A DNA stretch of 64,000 bases from Dioscorea cayenensis subsp. rotundata (lineage: Eukaryota; Streptophyta; Magnoliopsida; Dioscoreales; Dioscoreaceae), in assembly GCF_009730915.1 (NCBI RefSeq), contig NC_052490.1:31124625-31188624 (forward strand). The letters run 5' to 3'. Below, one piece after another: positions 49,381 through 61,992 of this stretch. The notes beneath the pieces are model-generated. The model was given only the letters and a program-made list of their open reading frames with translations. It searched no databases and was not told the origin of the DNA. The first letter of the stretch is position 1. Every line of letters starts with the position of its first letter. A program made the position numbers and the translations under genes.

Positions 49381-52300
49381 ATGACCAGAGCAGTCCACGG
49401 TGATACCGTTGAGGATGAAAATAGTGCCATAGGTATTCATCTCCGTAGTCATGCTCATTTAACCAACTGCATCCACATGCATTGTCATAGCCCAATTGCG
49501 GGCGAGAGGTCCCTTGTGAAGGACCTTATTGCTCTCCAGAGGTCAAGGTCCCTAAGGGATCCTTCCACTCATCCTCTGTCACGATCCTCGCCTCCCACAG
49601 TTGGCACCTCAAATAAGAAGCATAGGAAAATTGGTGGAGTGGAGAGTGAGAGAGTTGCCACATCAAAGGTTGCTGCTGCTGAAGCTCTCAGCGAATACCA
49701 GAACGACAGGATTGGAGTTAAGGATGCTGAATCAAGCATTGGAGTAGAAGCAAGCAGAAAGAAGTACAAGAGCCATAGAGGTTTGTTACCTCAGAAAGTA
49801 GACACAAGGAGAAGAAAGATCCGTCACACAAACACTGGTGAGCAAAATGGTCAGGCAGCGCATGGAACCAGGAAGTTTTCCCACATTTATCATCATAGAT
49901 TACATAATGGAAAAGAGAATCCGTATGATGTCGCAGAAACAAGTGGTCTTGGCCATTACGATGAACCGGACTTCAGGACAAAGTCCAAGTTTCGGCGTGG
50001 AAAGAGTGTTCAAAGTTCAATTAATTCAAGAGGTGCCAAAGGTAGAATTGACATGCTTTCTGCTTCTAACTCAATGGCTAGAGCTTCCAAGCATCAGGAA
50101 GTTTGTGTAGGTCATGAAGGTGGAGAGATTACTGAGGGGGAGGTTTCTTTAAATCCAAGAAATGGATGTGGAATTCCTTTGAACTGGTCTAGAATCCATA
50201 GTAAAGGTAAAACATTTCTGGATATTGCAGGGAGGAGTTTGTCCTGTGGTCTTTCTGATTCAAAGCTTAGAAAAGCCAAAGATACTGTTCCACAAGTCCA
50301 AAGAAGAAAAACAAATGCACCATTGATGTTTCCTTCTTCGAGTTCATCTGTAAATTCAGACTCTGACTCATTGCCATTACTTATTGAGCCCTCAGAATCT
50401 CATGAAAGTGCTGGAAGTTCTTTTCTAACTGGGGGTTCCTCAGCAGAACAAATTTCAAAGCAAGAGCAAGACTCTGAGTTTGCATCTGAAGCAAGATCAG
50501 GAAGTCCGCGTGTTTGTAGAAGATGCCACTCTGGCAACCATCAGAGCTTCACACAGAAATATGCACCAAAGACATTCAAGGATGTTGTGGGACAGAACTT
50601 GGTTGTGCAGGCTCTTTCAAATGCTATTTTAAGACGGAAAGTTGGTTTTATGTATATTTTTTATGGGCCGCATGGAACAGGGAAAACCTCTTGTGCACAT
50701 GTTTTTGCTAAAGCTCTGATTTGTCGATCAATGGAACACCCAAAGCCTTGTGATTCTTGTAGCTCCTGCATTTCTTACAATCTTGGAAAAACTAAAAATG
50801 TGCTGGAAGTTAGACCAATTGGTGGCCTTGATTTCAAGAGTATTATGGATGCTTTGTACAACAGTGCATATATATCTGCATCTCACTATAAAGTTCTTAT
50901 AATTGACGACAGTGATACTTTGCTTCCTGATTCCTGGTGTACAATATCCAGAGTCATTGCTCGAGCACCCCAGAGTGCAGTTTTTATCTTTGTTTGTTCA
51001 GAGCTTGATCATTTGCCTCATTCAATCGTTTCCCAGTGCCAGAAATTCTTTTTTCCAAAGCTGAAGGAGTCCTCTATCATCCCTGCTCTGCAGTTTATAT
51101 CAAACAGTGAAGGCCTAGAAATTGACACTGACGCGTTGAAACTTATAGCATCACGAGCAGATGGATCCTTAAGAGATGCTGTGATGACTCTTGATCAATT
51201 GAGTTTGCTTGGACAGAGAGTTTCACTACCAGTGGTTCAGGAACTTGTAAGCTATTTTCGTTCCCTTTTACATTTTTTTTCTCTAAATGCTTATTTAAGT
51301 TTTATAGGCAGCATTAAATATTCTAAATCTTGGAATTTCTTATCCTGTAATCACTTAACAGTTGCTATGGCCAAATCTAGATAGGGCTGAATTATGATTT
51401 AGTAAATGGATCTGTAATCAATTCACATGGACTTTGGAACTTGAATACTTGGGATTATGCTTCATGAAATATTTGATGAACTCTATCTAGTAATATTCAA
51501 AGTGCTCGTTAAAATTCTTTTTTCTTAAGTCTTTAATTGTATTAATTTTTAAGCATGAATTCTGGCCCTGATCATTTGAGCTTACAAGTTCTCTCATTCT
51601 CTAAATTGCCAATTCATCTTCAGTGGTGACCATAAATTTATTTATTTTTATTCTTGTTTTACTGTATAACTCCTAACTCCTAATTGTCTGAGAAGACTTT
51701 GCATTATCACCTAAACTATGTGAAGTTGTGAACTCTTGAATCACATTGTTTGTATGTTGTTATCTTGGTTACCTTTAATTGTTGAGGCATCTAAAACTGT
51801 TGCCTTTAACTGACATATGATGTTAATATCGATGTCATGATATCTTTAAATAACAATCTCATTGTAGTAGGACTTTGCTGTGGCAGTTTTCTATTGTTAT
51901 GAGAGTGAAGTTACCTTCTTTAAATAGTAATTGGATTCTGACCTCAAAATACTTTGTTTCAAGCTTCGTGCTCCTTGTAATTTCTGATGTTATCTACACC
52001 TTTCTCAGGTTGGTTTGGTATCTGATGATAAACTCGTGGATCTGCTTGATTTGGCTTTATCTGCAGACACTTCAAATACCATAAAGAGTGTTAGAGATGC
52101 TGTGGAAAGTGGAGTTGATCCCCTAGAGCTAATGTCGCAGCTTGCAGCCACAGTCACTGATATTCTTGCTGGTGGGAGTGTTTTCAATCCAGAAAGACCA
52201 CAAAGAAAGTTTTTCTGTTGTCCTACTTGTAAGTCTAAAATTCAAATACTATTTTGTTCAAGATTAGTTTTAAAACATAAAATACAACTAGTGGTGAAAT

Positions 52301-54883
52301 GTGCATATCTACTCTGCCAAATTTGACAAAACTCAAAGCGTTCTGTATATTACAGGCCATGTGTATCTTGCTTATACTGGCCAACTCCTCTATTCTGCCT
52401 TTTTGATCATTACTGATATCAGATCTTTCTGACTATGCTTTTTTTGTAAAAATATGAATACTTTTCTCCATCTTCTTGTATTTAGCATCAAAAGAAGACA
52501 TGGCAAAGTTGCGTCAAGCTCTGAAAATACTTTCTGAAGCTGAAAAACAGATGAGGGCTTCAAATGACAAGATAACATGGCTTACAGCTGCATTGCTCCA
52601 ACTTGCTCCAAATCAACAGTATATGCTCCATGATTCTGTTTTAAATAAAAGTGCTGATCACAAAGCAACCATTTCCCATGAGCAACGTATGCCTGTGGTT
52701 TCTAACAGCAAGCTGGGTGGACTAGCTGGTTGTCAAGGAACCCAAACAATCAGTAACAAAAATAATATTAGTGGACTTGCTTCAAAGGCACACAATGATA
52801 ATGGCAAGTTATGGTGGTCTGTGGTTGAGAATCTTCAACGAGAGAAATTAAAGCAATTTATGCATGAAGAAGGAAAGCTGGTCTCAATTAGTTCAGATAC
52901 TCCTGGTAAGGTCTCCTGTATCTGTAAGACTCTTGGCAACTGGCAGTTCTGATAACACATTAAGTTCTAGCCATATACTTTATATGATTCTATTATTATT
53001 TTCCTCTAAATTCAGTAACATGTTAATTTGTTGTGGTTTACATACAAAGTCATATCTTTTATTTGAAGACTAGTCTGGCATTTGGGAAGGTTGGATATCT
53101 CAAATATAAGACAATTCTCATTGAAATTTTATTTTGGAAGCTGTGAAGGAAGAACACAACTTGTAGTTTCACCCTAAATTTTCTCTTTTGTTGCTTTCTT
53201 AATTCTTCTTAAGGAACTAATTGTGCAGCCATTTATAGGGAGAAATTACTCTGCAAAAATTAACTTCACTATAATTTCTTCATGGAATTTAAAGCGCTTG
53301 AATAAGATACAAATTTTACTCCTCTTTACTTCTGATGTTTGAAGTGTAAGTTTGAGGAGTGCTTTTTTCTGCTTCTATTTATAATTTGAGTGATTGATGT
53401 CAGCCTTATTTTTCTTTCCAGTTCCTATTGTGAAATTAGCATTCAGCTCACAGGCAAAGAAATTGAAAGCTGAAAAGTATAGGGGAGAAATTATGCGAGC
53501 ATTTGAGGCAGTTATTTATTCTGCAATAATACTTGAAATCTGTTGTGAATTGAAGAACATAGACCGAGATATTCAAGGTCCATCTACTCTATCTTTTTCT
53601 GGATATGGATCTGCTCGGATAAAACTTAAACAAAAGACTGCCACCAATCAAAGGTCATTGTATGCTTTTATTCCCCCTGAAAATTGCACATGGTAATGTT
53701 GCTGAAGGATTTTGCTCTCTTCATTGTAGGTTGTCGCTCTCTGATCATCATGATATTGGAAGAAACGAGATTACAGAAATAGTACCTTCTCCTGAGGATC
53801 ATGAAGACACTGACCAAAGAAACAATGCAACCATGCTACAAGATAAAGGATGGCAAAGTGTACTTGGTGAAGCTACTTCTTCACAGCTCCATAGAAGGGA
53901 GATAGGCAAACCACATCAGACACGAAGCTTAGTAAGAGGAAAAGTATCTCTTGCTCAAATCATTCAGCAGTCAAAAGGAAGCATAAGGCAAAATGGATGG
54001 TCTAGATACAAACCCATCTCAATTGCTGAAAAGCTTGAATTAGAGAACTTGTATGTGTCTGTTGTTTTTACCAAAAAAAAAAAAAAAATTCCTCATTTAC
54101 GTTATTTATTTAGTTTTAAAAACTTTTCAGGAGTCTGGAACCAAGAACAAGAAGTATATGTTGCTGGAGATCCTCTAAAACCACTCGCGGAAAGGTATGG
54201 CATTATATTTTTCATGTTAATCTCATAAACAGAAATCTTCCTCATAAGCTGCTTAATGTTTCAACTTTTGGCAAAACTTACTTCAAAACTCATGCTCTAG
54301 CTTGTAAAGGCCTTCCTGATCAAACCAAACTTATCTTTGCCCAATTTATGCCTTAGTATTACCAGTTCATGGTGTTGAAAAGAACACCATAAAAACCTCT
54401 AACTTTACTCTCTCCCAGCGATTCAAGTATTTTTAAGTGAAATAAAATATAAATGAATTTTTACTACAATTCTAGCATTGGTAGCCTGGGCAAGAAATCC
54501 TTTTCTATTTTTTCAAACTTTACTTGCATATAAAATCTGTCTTTGTGTTCTTGGTGATTTGAACTTTTTATGTAGAAGAGTACTTATTTCTTCTGGCCAA
54601 AGACAAGAATGGTTCATAAGCAACAACTATAAAGCACAGATACTTGCTGATATGAGTTTCCCTTATGGCATTCATACTATATTAAAAACTAGAGTGATGG
54701 ATTTTTATCAAATTCAAGGCTGTAAAATTATCATATTTTATGTTTTATGTTTTGCTTCACTTTAAGAACTTCATTTAACAGATTCCCCGCTTGAGAATGA
54801 GGAGGAAGTCAAATTCTTTCTTGAAAGTTGCCTTGTTCAAAAGATGTCTATGTGCTAGATCTCCGAGGTTCGTTCTATCTTGA
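49381..54883 (+). CDS. STI-like: STICHEL-like protein (DnaX-type AAA+ domain)
   Basis: A plant protein with a bacterial DNA polymerase III gamma/tau-like AAA+ core; Arabidopsis STICHEL controls trichome branching. Exons 49381-51246, 52009-52228, 52486-52905, 53422-53653, 53730-54050, 54131-54194 and 54782-54883 keep phase and give about 1074 aa, normal for the family. The N-terminal 370 residues are basic and Ser-rich, with the shared start SLVKDLIALQRSRSLRDPS. The AAA+ core begins SFTQKYAPKTFKDVVGQN, with Walker A GPHGTGKT near 428-435, a Cys cluster CDSCSSC, Walker B-like VLIIDDSDTL near 505, and SLRDAVMTLDQLSLLG. The Walker B glutamate is replaced by Asp, so ATPase activity is doubtful. 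The C-terminus is Arg/Lys-rich. The last two exons are short and were placed by frame and homology pattern (LEPRTRSICCWRSSK). Confidence 0.9.
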
Positions 54884-56100
54884 CAATGACTTTAATAGAA
54901 ATGGAGAAATTTCATCTTGACCTTGCACCTTTCTTACTAGTCAAATCATGCAAACTATAATCTTTTACCATGAAATTTGAACAAGGAAGTCATAAGATCA
55001 ATTTATATTAAAATAATTATAACTAATAGTGTGTGAAGAAGCAACAAGAATTGGGAGAAACACTACTGAATTCAAATAAATTAAGACAAATCCATTGTCC
55101 CTGAAATAGTAGTACATTGGATTAAGTTGTCCATTTTTGAGTCACTTTGAAGAATTTTTCAACTGCAGGACAGGTCGAAAAGAGAACGCCGGCTTTGAAG
55201 CATCGTTTGAGTTGTAGACATATGGATGCCAGATGAGAGCAGTTGATTTATTTAGTTCATTCGTTATTATATTTGATCATTGTTTAACTTGGGCAGTGTG
55301 TGAGAGGGTTTAATCAATCTAGAACCATGACTTTTCGTCGGTCTCATTGATCAGCATGCATTAGAGGAAGCAGCCACTATTTCCACGTACACCAAGATGG
55401 ACACATCCGATGGTATGCATACCTAAACAATTGTCTTCTTTGCTTATTATATGCTGTTCTTCCTTTGAATGGATTCATTGTTATTCAACTGCTGATTTTT
55501 CAATCTTTTGGTTGATTTTTAATTCAAGTAAACCTCAATTGATAGAGACAGCCAAAACTGCATACTATGTGACATACTGGAGAAATACGAGAAGACCGAG
55601 AAAACTCTTCGTTCGTATGTCTAAATGATTTTTGGACTTGGAATTGACTTACTGGAGTATGGAAGATTCAAATATGTTGTGTTTTGGTATCTGGAGCTTA
55701 CAAAGGATGAATAAGAAGGTAGACAGAAATAGGAGGATGATCACATTTGTATACCTTTGATTTGCATTCATTGTAATGGTTACTTGTCTGAATGTAAATA
55801 CTGAACCTAATTGTGGATATGTTGCTGTGCTGTGTAAAACTTGAGCAAATTGTTAGGTGTATATAAGCCAACATAGATTTATTTGTTACATTTGAAAATT
55901 CATGATTTGAGTGTCAAATTTGTAAATATAACCGACTCATTGGTATCGGATCATTTGTGTAAAATTCTTATTTCAAAGAGGTCTCGAAATTAAAACTTAT
56001 GTAAGGTGAGTAAGATGTTGTTGAGTTTGTAAGTGTGTTTTACATTTGTTTTTGTCTTTGATTTAAACTTTAAATGGAGGTGTTTGTCACCTAATGTCAA

Positions 56101-56131
<31 letters not shown>

Positions 56132-57640
56132 GAATTCAATATATATATAAATAGAGAATTCAACATAATCCGATATTTAGTGATATAAAGACTTGGTATC
56201 TCATGCAAAGGTTATTTTATTTCCCTTGAAGTTCAAAGAGTTTGAATATGTAACTTATTCATATTTAAAAAAATAAATAAATAGTTTAGAAAATGATAAA
56301 ATTTGTTTTTTTTAAAAAAAGTAAAAAAAAAAAAATCATAAAGTGCAACATCATCTTCACATCGAATAAATCGATAGCTTTAAAGGCAATGGTAGGCTCC
56401 ATAGTTTCCATAGTTATCTACTTATCAAGCTCAATTAGGCTCCTACCATCCATTTTATTGTTTATATATAATTTATATATATATAAAGTTCTCTGGCGAC
56501 TTGTATCCATTTTGTTTTTCATGATTCCACCCAAACCTTATTCTAAATTATCTGTATTTAAATATTTCATAAATTTGAATATCATGAAACACGCATAATA
56601 AAGAAAACACAACTTCCAAATTGAAATTGACAAATGAATCTTGAAATAATAAGATAAAAAATTAATGGTGTGTTTGGATTGAGGTTTTAGGAAAAAAAAA
56701 ATAAAGTAAATAGGGGGATTAAGAAGGTTAAGGTAAATTTTTTCTTTATTTGAATATATTTTTTTTAAATTAATGAAAGAACAGAATTGATAAATTGACT
56801 CTCGGAAACTTCCACAAACTTTTATAAAAAATTATATAATATTTTTAAAATTTTAAATTAAATATAAAATTTTACTTTACAATAGTATAACCGGTAAATC
56901 ATATTACTGATATATTTTTTACTTTATATCCTCTTCTTCAAGTAATTTTTTTTTCATTATTGAAATTTGATTATCTAAACAAAGATCCAAATTTTTATAT
57001 CTTTACTTTTTTTTTCATTTATTTTGAATAAATGAGTACTAAGGTGCACCGGTAATTTTAGAATAGAGGACGAAAGATAATCTTCACACAAAACTCAACA
57101 TGAGACTTTGAACATGAATTATAATTTGAAAAAGTCCAAATTCAAAATCTCTAAAATACAATCATGAGCAATTACCTGTATCCAAACAATACGTAAAACT
57201 GCTCTTGTCATCATAAACGGCCGTTGAGTCCACGTAACTCCATTACCCAAAAATTAAAAAAAGAAAATCATTTGAAAAAAATCAGAAAACCATAATAATA
57301 AACTACTCATCAGCAAATTTAAAAATAAACAAACAAACAACAAATAAATAAGGGTAAAAGAAGAGGTAGTTAAGTTAAGACGGCACGGCAGCGTGTCCCC
57401 ATTCCCTCTAGATCACTCAAAATTATAAGAATTACAACCCCTATAACCTATAGCTTTGACGATCACGCCTTCCGTCCCGCTCTCTTCATTACTCCACCTT
57501 TCTTTTTGTCGTCTTCCCAAGTCGCCGAACTCGTTGACTTTTCTCAACGTGTCCACATCCCCAAAAACATTTTTCCCCTACTTTTCCTTTCCCACCCACT
57601 CCCTAATCCCTATCCCTATCTATCTTCTCCTTCTCGATAA
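54884..57640. other. Gene-free spacer between STICHEL-like and PUB genes
   Basis: The 3' UTR of the upstream gene is followed by AT-rich DNA with (AT)n at 56098-56124. A possible MITE-like segment from about 56667 to 57193 has roughly inverted ends (gtgtgtttggat and atccaaacaatac), but no clear target duplication was found. The 200 bp before 57656 are pyrimidine-rich, consistent with the PUB promoter and leader. Confidence 0.45.
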
Positions 57641-57655
57641 CAGCGAAGCTCCACC

Positions 57656-59749
57656 ATGTCGTTCTCGGCCTCGCGGCGGCGCAAGCCTCCGCCGCTCTCC
57701 GGCGCTTTCTTCGCTCCTTCGGACCTCTCCGACATCTCCCTCATCCGCGCCCTCGCCAACGTTTCTGCTAATATACTCTCCTCTCACCGCTTTCACCGCC
57801 GGGACGACCTCTTTCTCCAGCGGCGTAACTCCCGGGCGCTCCTCTGGAAAATCGAGATCCTTCTCTCTTTCTTTGAATCGCTCATCGATTCCTCCTCTCG
57901 CTTGCCGTCTCCGGTTTTGCTTTGCTTGAAAGAGTTGTACATTTTGATTCATCGATGCAAGATGCTCATGGATTACTGCGTCCTTTGTGGCCGGATTTGG
58001 TTGTTGTTGCTTAATCCGCTGGTCTCCGGCCGGTTTCATGATTTGAACCTTGAGATCTTGACTCTTCTTGATGTTCTCCCGATCGAGGAGCTCGACTTGA
58101 ATCCCGATGTTCGGGATCAGATGCGGTTTCTCAGGAGACGGTGTGGGAATTCGAAGCTCTACATCGACGCCGACGATGAGTTCCTCCGTTTCACCGTCTT
58201 CTCCTTTCTGAGAGAATTCGAGAACGGTTGTGCTCCTGATCGCTCTGAGCTGCAGATGGTTTTGGTGGACCGGTTGGGGATTCGAGATGCAAGAGCTTGC
58301 CAATCGGAGATTGAGTTTCTGGAGGATCAGATCAACGTCCAAGAAGAAGACGCCGACCCGGCGGTACTCACCGGCGTCGCCGCTCTCTTTCGGTACTCCC
58401 GGTTCTTGCTCTTCGGTTTCGACGAACTTAGAAGCAGAGAATCGAATAAAGTCCGTGGATTCAGGCGGTCGGAGAGCGACGCCGACGCCGGCGAGGTCAC
58501 ACTGGTGATTCCCAAGGACTTCTGCTGCCCAATCTCATTAGAGTTGATGAGGGATCCAGTGATCATCTCCACCGGCCAGACTTACGACCGTGCTTCGATT
58601 TCGCAATGGATGGACGAAGGCCATTCGACATGCCCCAACTCCGGCCAGGCACTCGTCCACACCGTCCTTACTCCCAACCAAGCACTGCGAAGCTGGATTT
58701 CTCAGTGGTGCGCTGAATATGGCGTTCCTTATGACTCTCCAGAGAGCTACGAAGCTTCAATGCCTTGCTACAGCAGAGCCGCCATTGAAGCCAACAAAGC
58801 CACAGTGTCTATGCTTGTGAAACAGCTACTGAATGGTTCACTGGATGCCCAGACGATAGCAGTACGTGAGCTGAGATTGTTAGCAAAGACTGGCAAAGAG
58901 AACAGAGCTTGCATTGCTAAATTGGGAGCAATCCCTCTGCTGAAGCCATTACTCTGTTCATCCAATGCTGTGATACAAGTGAATTCAGTGACAACTATCC
59001 TCAACTTATCGATACACGATAAGAACAAGGTGGCGATCATGGAGGAGCAAGGGTGTTTGAACTCCATAGTTTGTGTTTTGAGACATGGATTGACAAATGA
59101 ATCAAGAGAAAACGCAGCTGCAACTCTGTTCAGTCTCTCTGCAATGCATGAATACAAGAAGAGGATTGCATTGGAGGCCGATGCTGTGGAGGCATTGGCT
59201 TGTCTCTTGAAGGATGGGAGTGCGAGAGGGAAGAGGGATGCGGTGATGGCTCTGTTTAACCTTTCGACCCACTCGGAGTGTGCTGAGAGGATGGCTGAGT
59301 TTGGAGCTGTTTCTGCATTGATGGGAGCATTAGGCAATGAAATGGTTGCAGAGGATGCGGCCGGGGCACTGGCATTGCTAGTCAGGAGACCTGCATTAGC
59401 TCATGCCGTCGGGAAAGATGATCGGGCGGTGAGTTCTCTGATTGGATTGATGAGAAGAGGTACGCCGAGAGGGAAGGAGAATGCTGTGGCTGCATTGCAG
59501 GAGATGTGCCGTAAAGGAGGAGCTTTGATGACTCAAAAGGTTGCGAGGTTGCCGTCTTTAGGTGGATTGGTTCAATCACTGATGCTCACAGGGACGAAAA
59601 GAGCTAGAAGGAAAGCAGCCTCACTTGCCAGGATGTGCCACAAGTGTGAATTGGCAGCTGCTGCTGCTGCACTTGGTGGTGTGGATTATTCATTATCCAG
59701 GACTGGTTCGTTGTCAGTCTCCATGGCGATTTCGGTTCCTGTGTTATAG
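57656..59749 (+). CDS. PUB-like: U-box/ARM-repeat E3 ubiquitin ligase (PUB16/17-like)
   Basis: An intronless 697-aa plant U-box protein that would act with an E2 to ubiquitinate targets. The N-terminal UND helical region covers about 20-240. The U-box at about 284-358 has IPKDFCCPISLELMRDPVI, STGQTYDRASISQWM and TCPNSGQ. The ARM repeats run from about 385 to 680, with repeated blocks such as GAIPLLKPLL, NAAATLFSLSAMHEYKKRI, KRDAVMALFNLSTHSE and GKENAVAALQEMCRKGG. PUB17 is a positive regulator of defence-related cell death in tobacco and Arabidopsis; the sequence fits that subgroup best, though PUB16 is close. The 5' part is markedly GC-rich compared with the 3' part. The long open frame on the opposite strand (57620-58342) is a shadow of this GC-rich region. 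Confidence 0.93.
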   Translation: MSFSASRRRKPPPLSGAFFAPSDLSDISLIRALANVSANILSSHRFHRRDDLFLQRRNSRALLWKIEILLSFFESLIDSSSRLPSPVLLCLKELYILIHRCKMLMDYCVLCGRIWLLLLNPLVSGRFHDLNLEILTLLDVLPIEELDLNPDVRDQMRFLRRRCGNSKLYIDADDEFLRFTVFSFLREFENGCAPDRSELQMVLVDRLGIRDARACQSEIEFLEDQINVQEEDADPAVLTGVAALFRYSRFLLFGFDELRSRESNKVRGFRRSESDADAGEVTLVIPKDFCCPISLELMRDPVIISTGQTYDRASISQWMDEGHSTCPNSGQALVHTVLTPNQALRSWISQWCAEYGVPYDSPESYEASMPCYSRAAIEANKATVSMLVKQLLNGSLDAQTIAVRELRLLAKTGKENRACIAKLGAIPLLKPLLCSSNAVIQVNSVTTILNLSIHDKNKVAIMEEQGCLNSIVCVLRHGLTNESRENAAATLFSLSAMHEYKKRIALEADAVEALACLLKDGSARGKRDAVMALFNLSTHSECAERMAEFGAVSALMGALGNEMVAEDAAGALALLVRRPALAHAVGKDDRAVSSLIGLMRRGTPRGKENAVAALQEMCRKGGALMTQKVARLPSLGGLVQSLMLTGTKRARRKAASLARMCHKCELAAAAAALGGVDYSLSRTGSLSVSMAISVPVL

Positions 59750-60296
59750 TTCTTGCTTCTCATTTCTCATATTGTTATATTGAACAAAAAAAAATTATGT
59801 ATCAATTGGCATTCTTCCATGTTGAAAAAAATGTGGCAAAATTATGAAACAAAATTTATAAACTGAAAGTTTTGAGAAAAAGCCTCTCTTTCTCTGTGTT
59901 CTAATCTATATATCTCTGTGCATCTTTTAATGTATCTTTCTCATCCCGAATTCAGTAAAGAACTCAAATATGCCTTTGTTATATCAAGCATGATACTTGA
60001 ACGAGACAATCTGAAGTTAGCTCTTAGAACTTGCAGGAATGGAGGATCGCATCAAGTGGATTTCCACAACTGGAAATCTGGAAATCTACATTTTTCAAAT
60101 ATTTATAAATAAATCTTGAAAATAAATGAGCACAAAAGACATGACTCAAAATAAGGAAAAAATGACCGATATCTTTTCTTGGCTCTCTTCAGTTGCTGCG
60201 AGCCCTAGAGAGAAATGGGAAGATGAGATCTCTACTATCAAAAGAAGTCTAGAGTTCTTAGACACTCGGATGGAGAAGTTTCGTGTGACTTTGTTG
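59750..60296. other. PUB 3' flank
   Basis: Probable 3' UTR and spacer up to the copia-derived inverted repeat. No gene seen. Confidence 0.45.
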
Positions 60297-61171
60297 AAAT
60301 AATGGTTAATTTTTATTTCTTAAGCCGCTCACAGGTATTAAAGAATTTTAATTATCCATTAGTTTTATCGATGGTTATGAATCTATTTTGTATTTATATA
60401 TCTTTGTCCACAGGCAGATTGTGATAACAAATTGGTTCATATTTTTCTTTTCGGTATGACTTGCATTGGTAAGCATACCAACTTGTTTTATTGCCTTGAA
60501 TATTAAGATTGATATGTATGTTAATTTATTTATTATAGCTATGCAATCAGATAATTTTGATGAAAAATGTCATGTTCCTATGTTAAGGGGTGATAATTAT
60601 AAAGATTGGAAGGAGATGATTCTCCTCCAGTTGGGATGCATGGATTTTGATTATGCTATAAGGAAGGATGAACCACCTATGCCGACAGACAATAGCACTC
60701 AGGGTGCAATTGCCATGAACGGTGGGAGCGATCTAATCGCTTGAGCATGATGTACATTAAGACACGTATATCTGGTAGTATCCGTGGTTCAATCCCAGAT
60801 TGTGCAAATGTAAGAGATTTGCTTAAGGCAATTGATGATCAATTTGAATCTTCAGATAAGGCTCTTGCTAGCACTCTCATGACCAAATTTTTATTCATAA
60901 AGCTCACAAGTGTTAAAGGTGTGCGAGAGCATATAATGAGGATAAGAGACTTAGCGGCTCAACTTAAGGCTTTAGAACAGATCGATTTTCAGATGCTTAC
61001 GTTGTGCACTTTATCTTGCACTCTCTTCCACATCAGTATAACGCTTTCAAAATCTCATATAACACACATAAAGATAAATGGTCTATTAATGAGCTTTTGG
61101 ACATGTGTGTTCAAGAGAAAGGTTGTTATTAGAAAAGAGTGAAAGGGCACATATGCCTACTCGAGGTAAGA
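60297..61171 (+). repeat. Left arm of inverted repeat: copia gag copy on + strand
   Basis: An inverted copy of 61232-61992. It encodes the Ty1/copia gag (UBN2-type) region: MLRGDNYKDWKEMILLQLGCMDF near 60577-60645, then MYIKTRISGSI, LTSVKGVREHIMRIRDLAAQL and KERLLLEKSE near the centre. Stops and frame shifts break it. The left arm has about 100 bp (around 60778-60895, coding DLLKAIDDQFESSDKALAS) that the right arm lacks. The arms are separated by about 60 bp that continue the basic gag tail. Confidence 0.85.
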
Positions 61172-61231
61172 AGAAAGGACGAACTAACCTGAAAAAAGAT
61201 AAAGAAAAATTACTTGTTCAGATCGAGAAGG

Positions 61232-61992
61232 TCTTACCTCGAGTAGCCATATGTGCACTTTCACTCTTTTCTAATAACAACCTTTCCTCCTCTTGAACAC
61301 ACATGGCCAAAACCTCATTAATAGACCATTTATATTTATGTGTGTTATATGAGATTTTGAAAGCGTTATACTGATGTGGAAGAGAGTGCAAGATAAAGTG
61401 CACAACATAAGCATCCAAAAACTCGATCTGTTCTAAAGCCTTAAGTTGAGCTGCTAAGTCTCTTATCCTCATGATATGCTCTCGCACACCTTTAACACTT
61501 GTAAGCTTCATGGATACTAGCAGATATACGTGTCTTAATGTACATTATGCTCAAGCGATTAGATCGCTCCCACCGTTCATACAAGGCAATTGCACCCGGA
61601 GTGCTATTGTCTGTCATCACAGGTAGTTCATCCTTCCTTATAACATAGTTAAAATCCATGCATCCCAACTGGAGGAGAATCAACTCCTTCCAATCTTTAT
61701 AATTATCACCCCTTAACATAGGAACATAACATTTTTCATCAAAAGCATCTAATTGCATAGCTACAATAAATAAAATAGCATACATATCAATCTTAATATT
61801 CAAGGAAATAAAACAAGTTGGCATGCTTACCATACCGAAAAGAAAATATGAACCAATTTGTTATCACAATCTGCCTGTGGGCAAAGATATATAAATACAA
61901 AATAGATTCATAATCATCGATAAAACTAATGGATAATTAAAATTTCTCAATACCTGTGGGCGACTTAAGAAATAAAAATTAACCATTATTTC
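61232..61992 (-). repeat. Right arm of inverted repeat: copia gag copy on - strand
   Basis: On the - strand this reads the gag frames 61833-61492 and 61511-61218, with MLRGDNYKDWKELILLQLG, YERWERSNRLSIMYIKTRI, LTSVKGVREHIMRIRD and LHSLPHQYNAFKISYNTHK. It is interrupted by the deletion noted for the left arm. It is in the same orientation as the LTR and primer site at 63057-63485, so this arm is probably the resident gag and the left arm the extra copy. No pol domain is present. Confidence 0.85.

Noticed and set aside
54478-54765. 95-aa open frame in the last intron of the STICHEL-like gene
   Set aside because: It crosses no conserved family sequence, while splicing 54194 to 54782 keeps frame and ends in a normal basic tail.
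57620-58342. 240-aa open frame on the - strand opposite the PUB gene
   Set aside because: It lies in a GC-rich coding region where shadow frames are common, has no recognisable domain, and the + strand PUB frame is clearly real.
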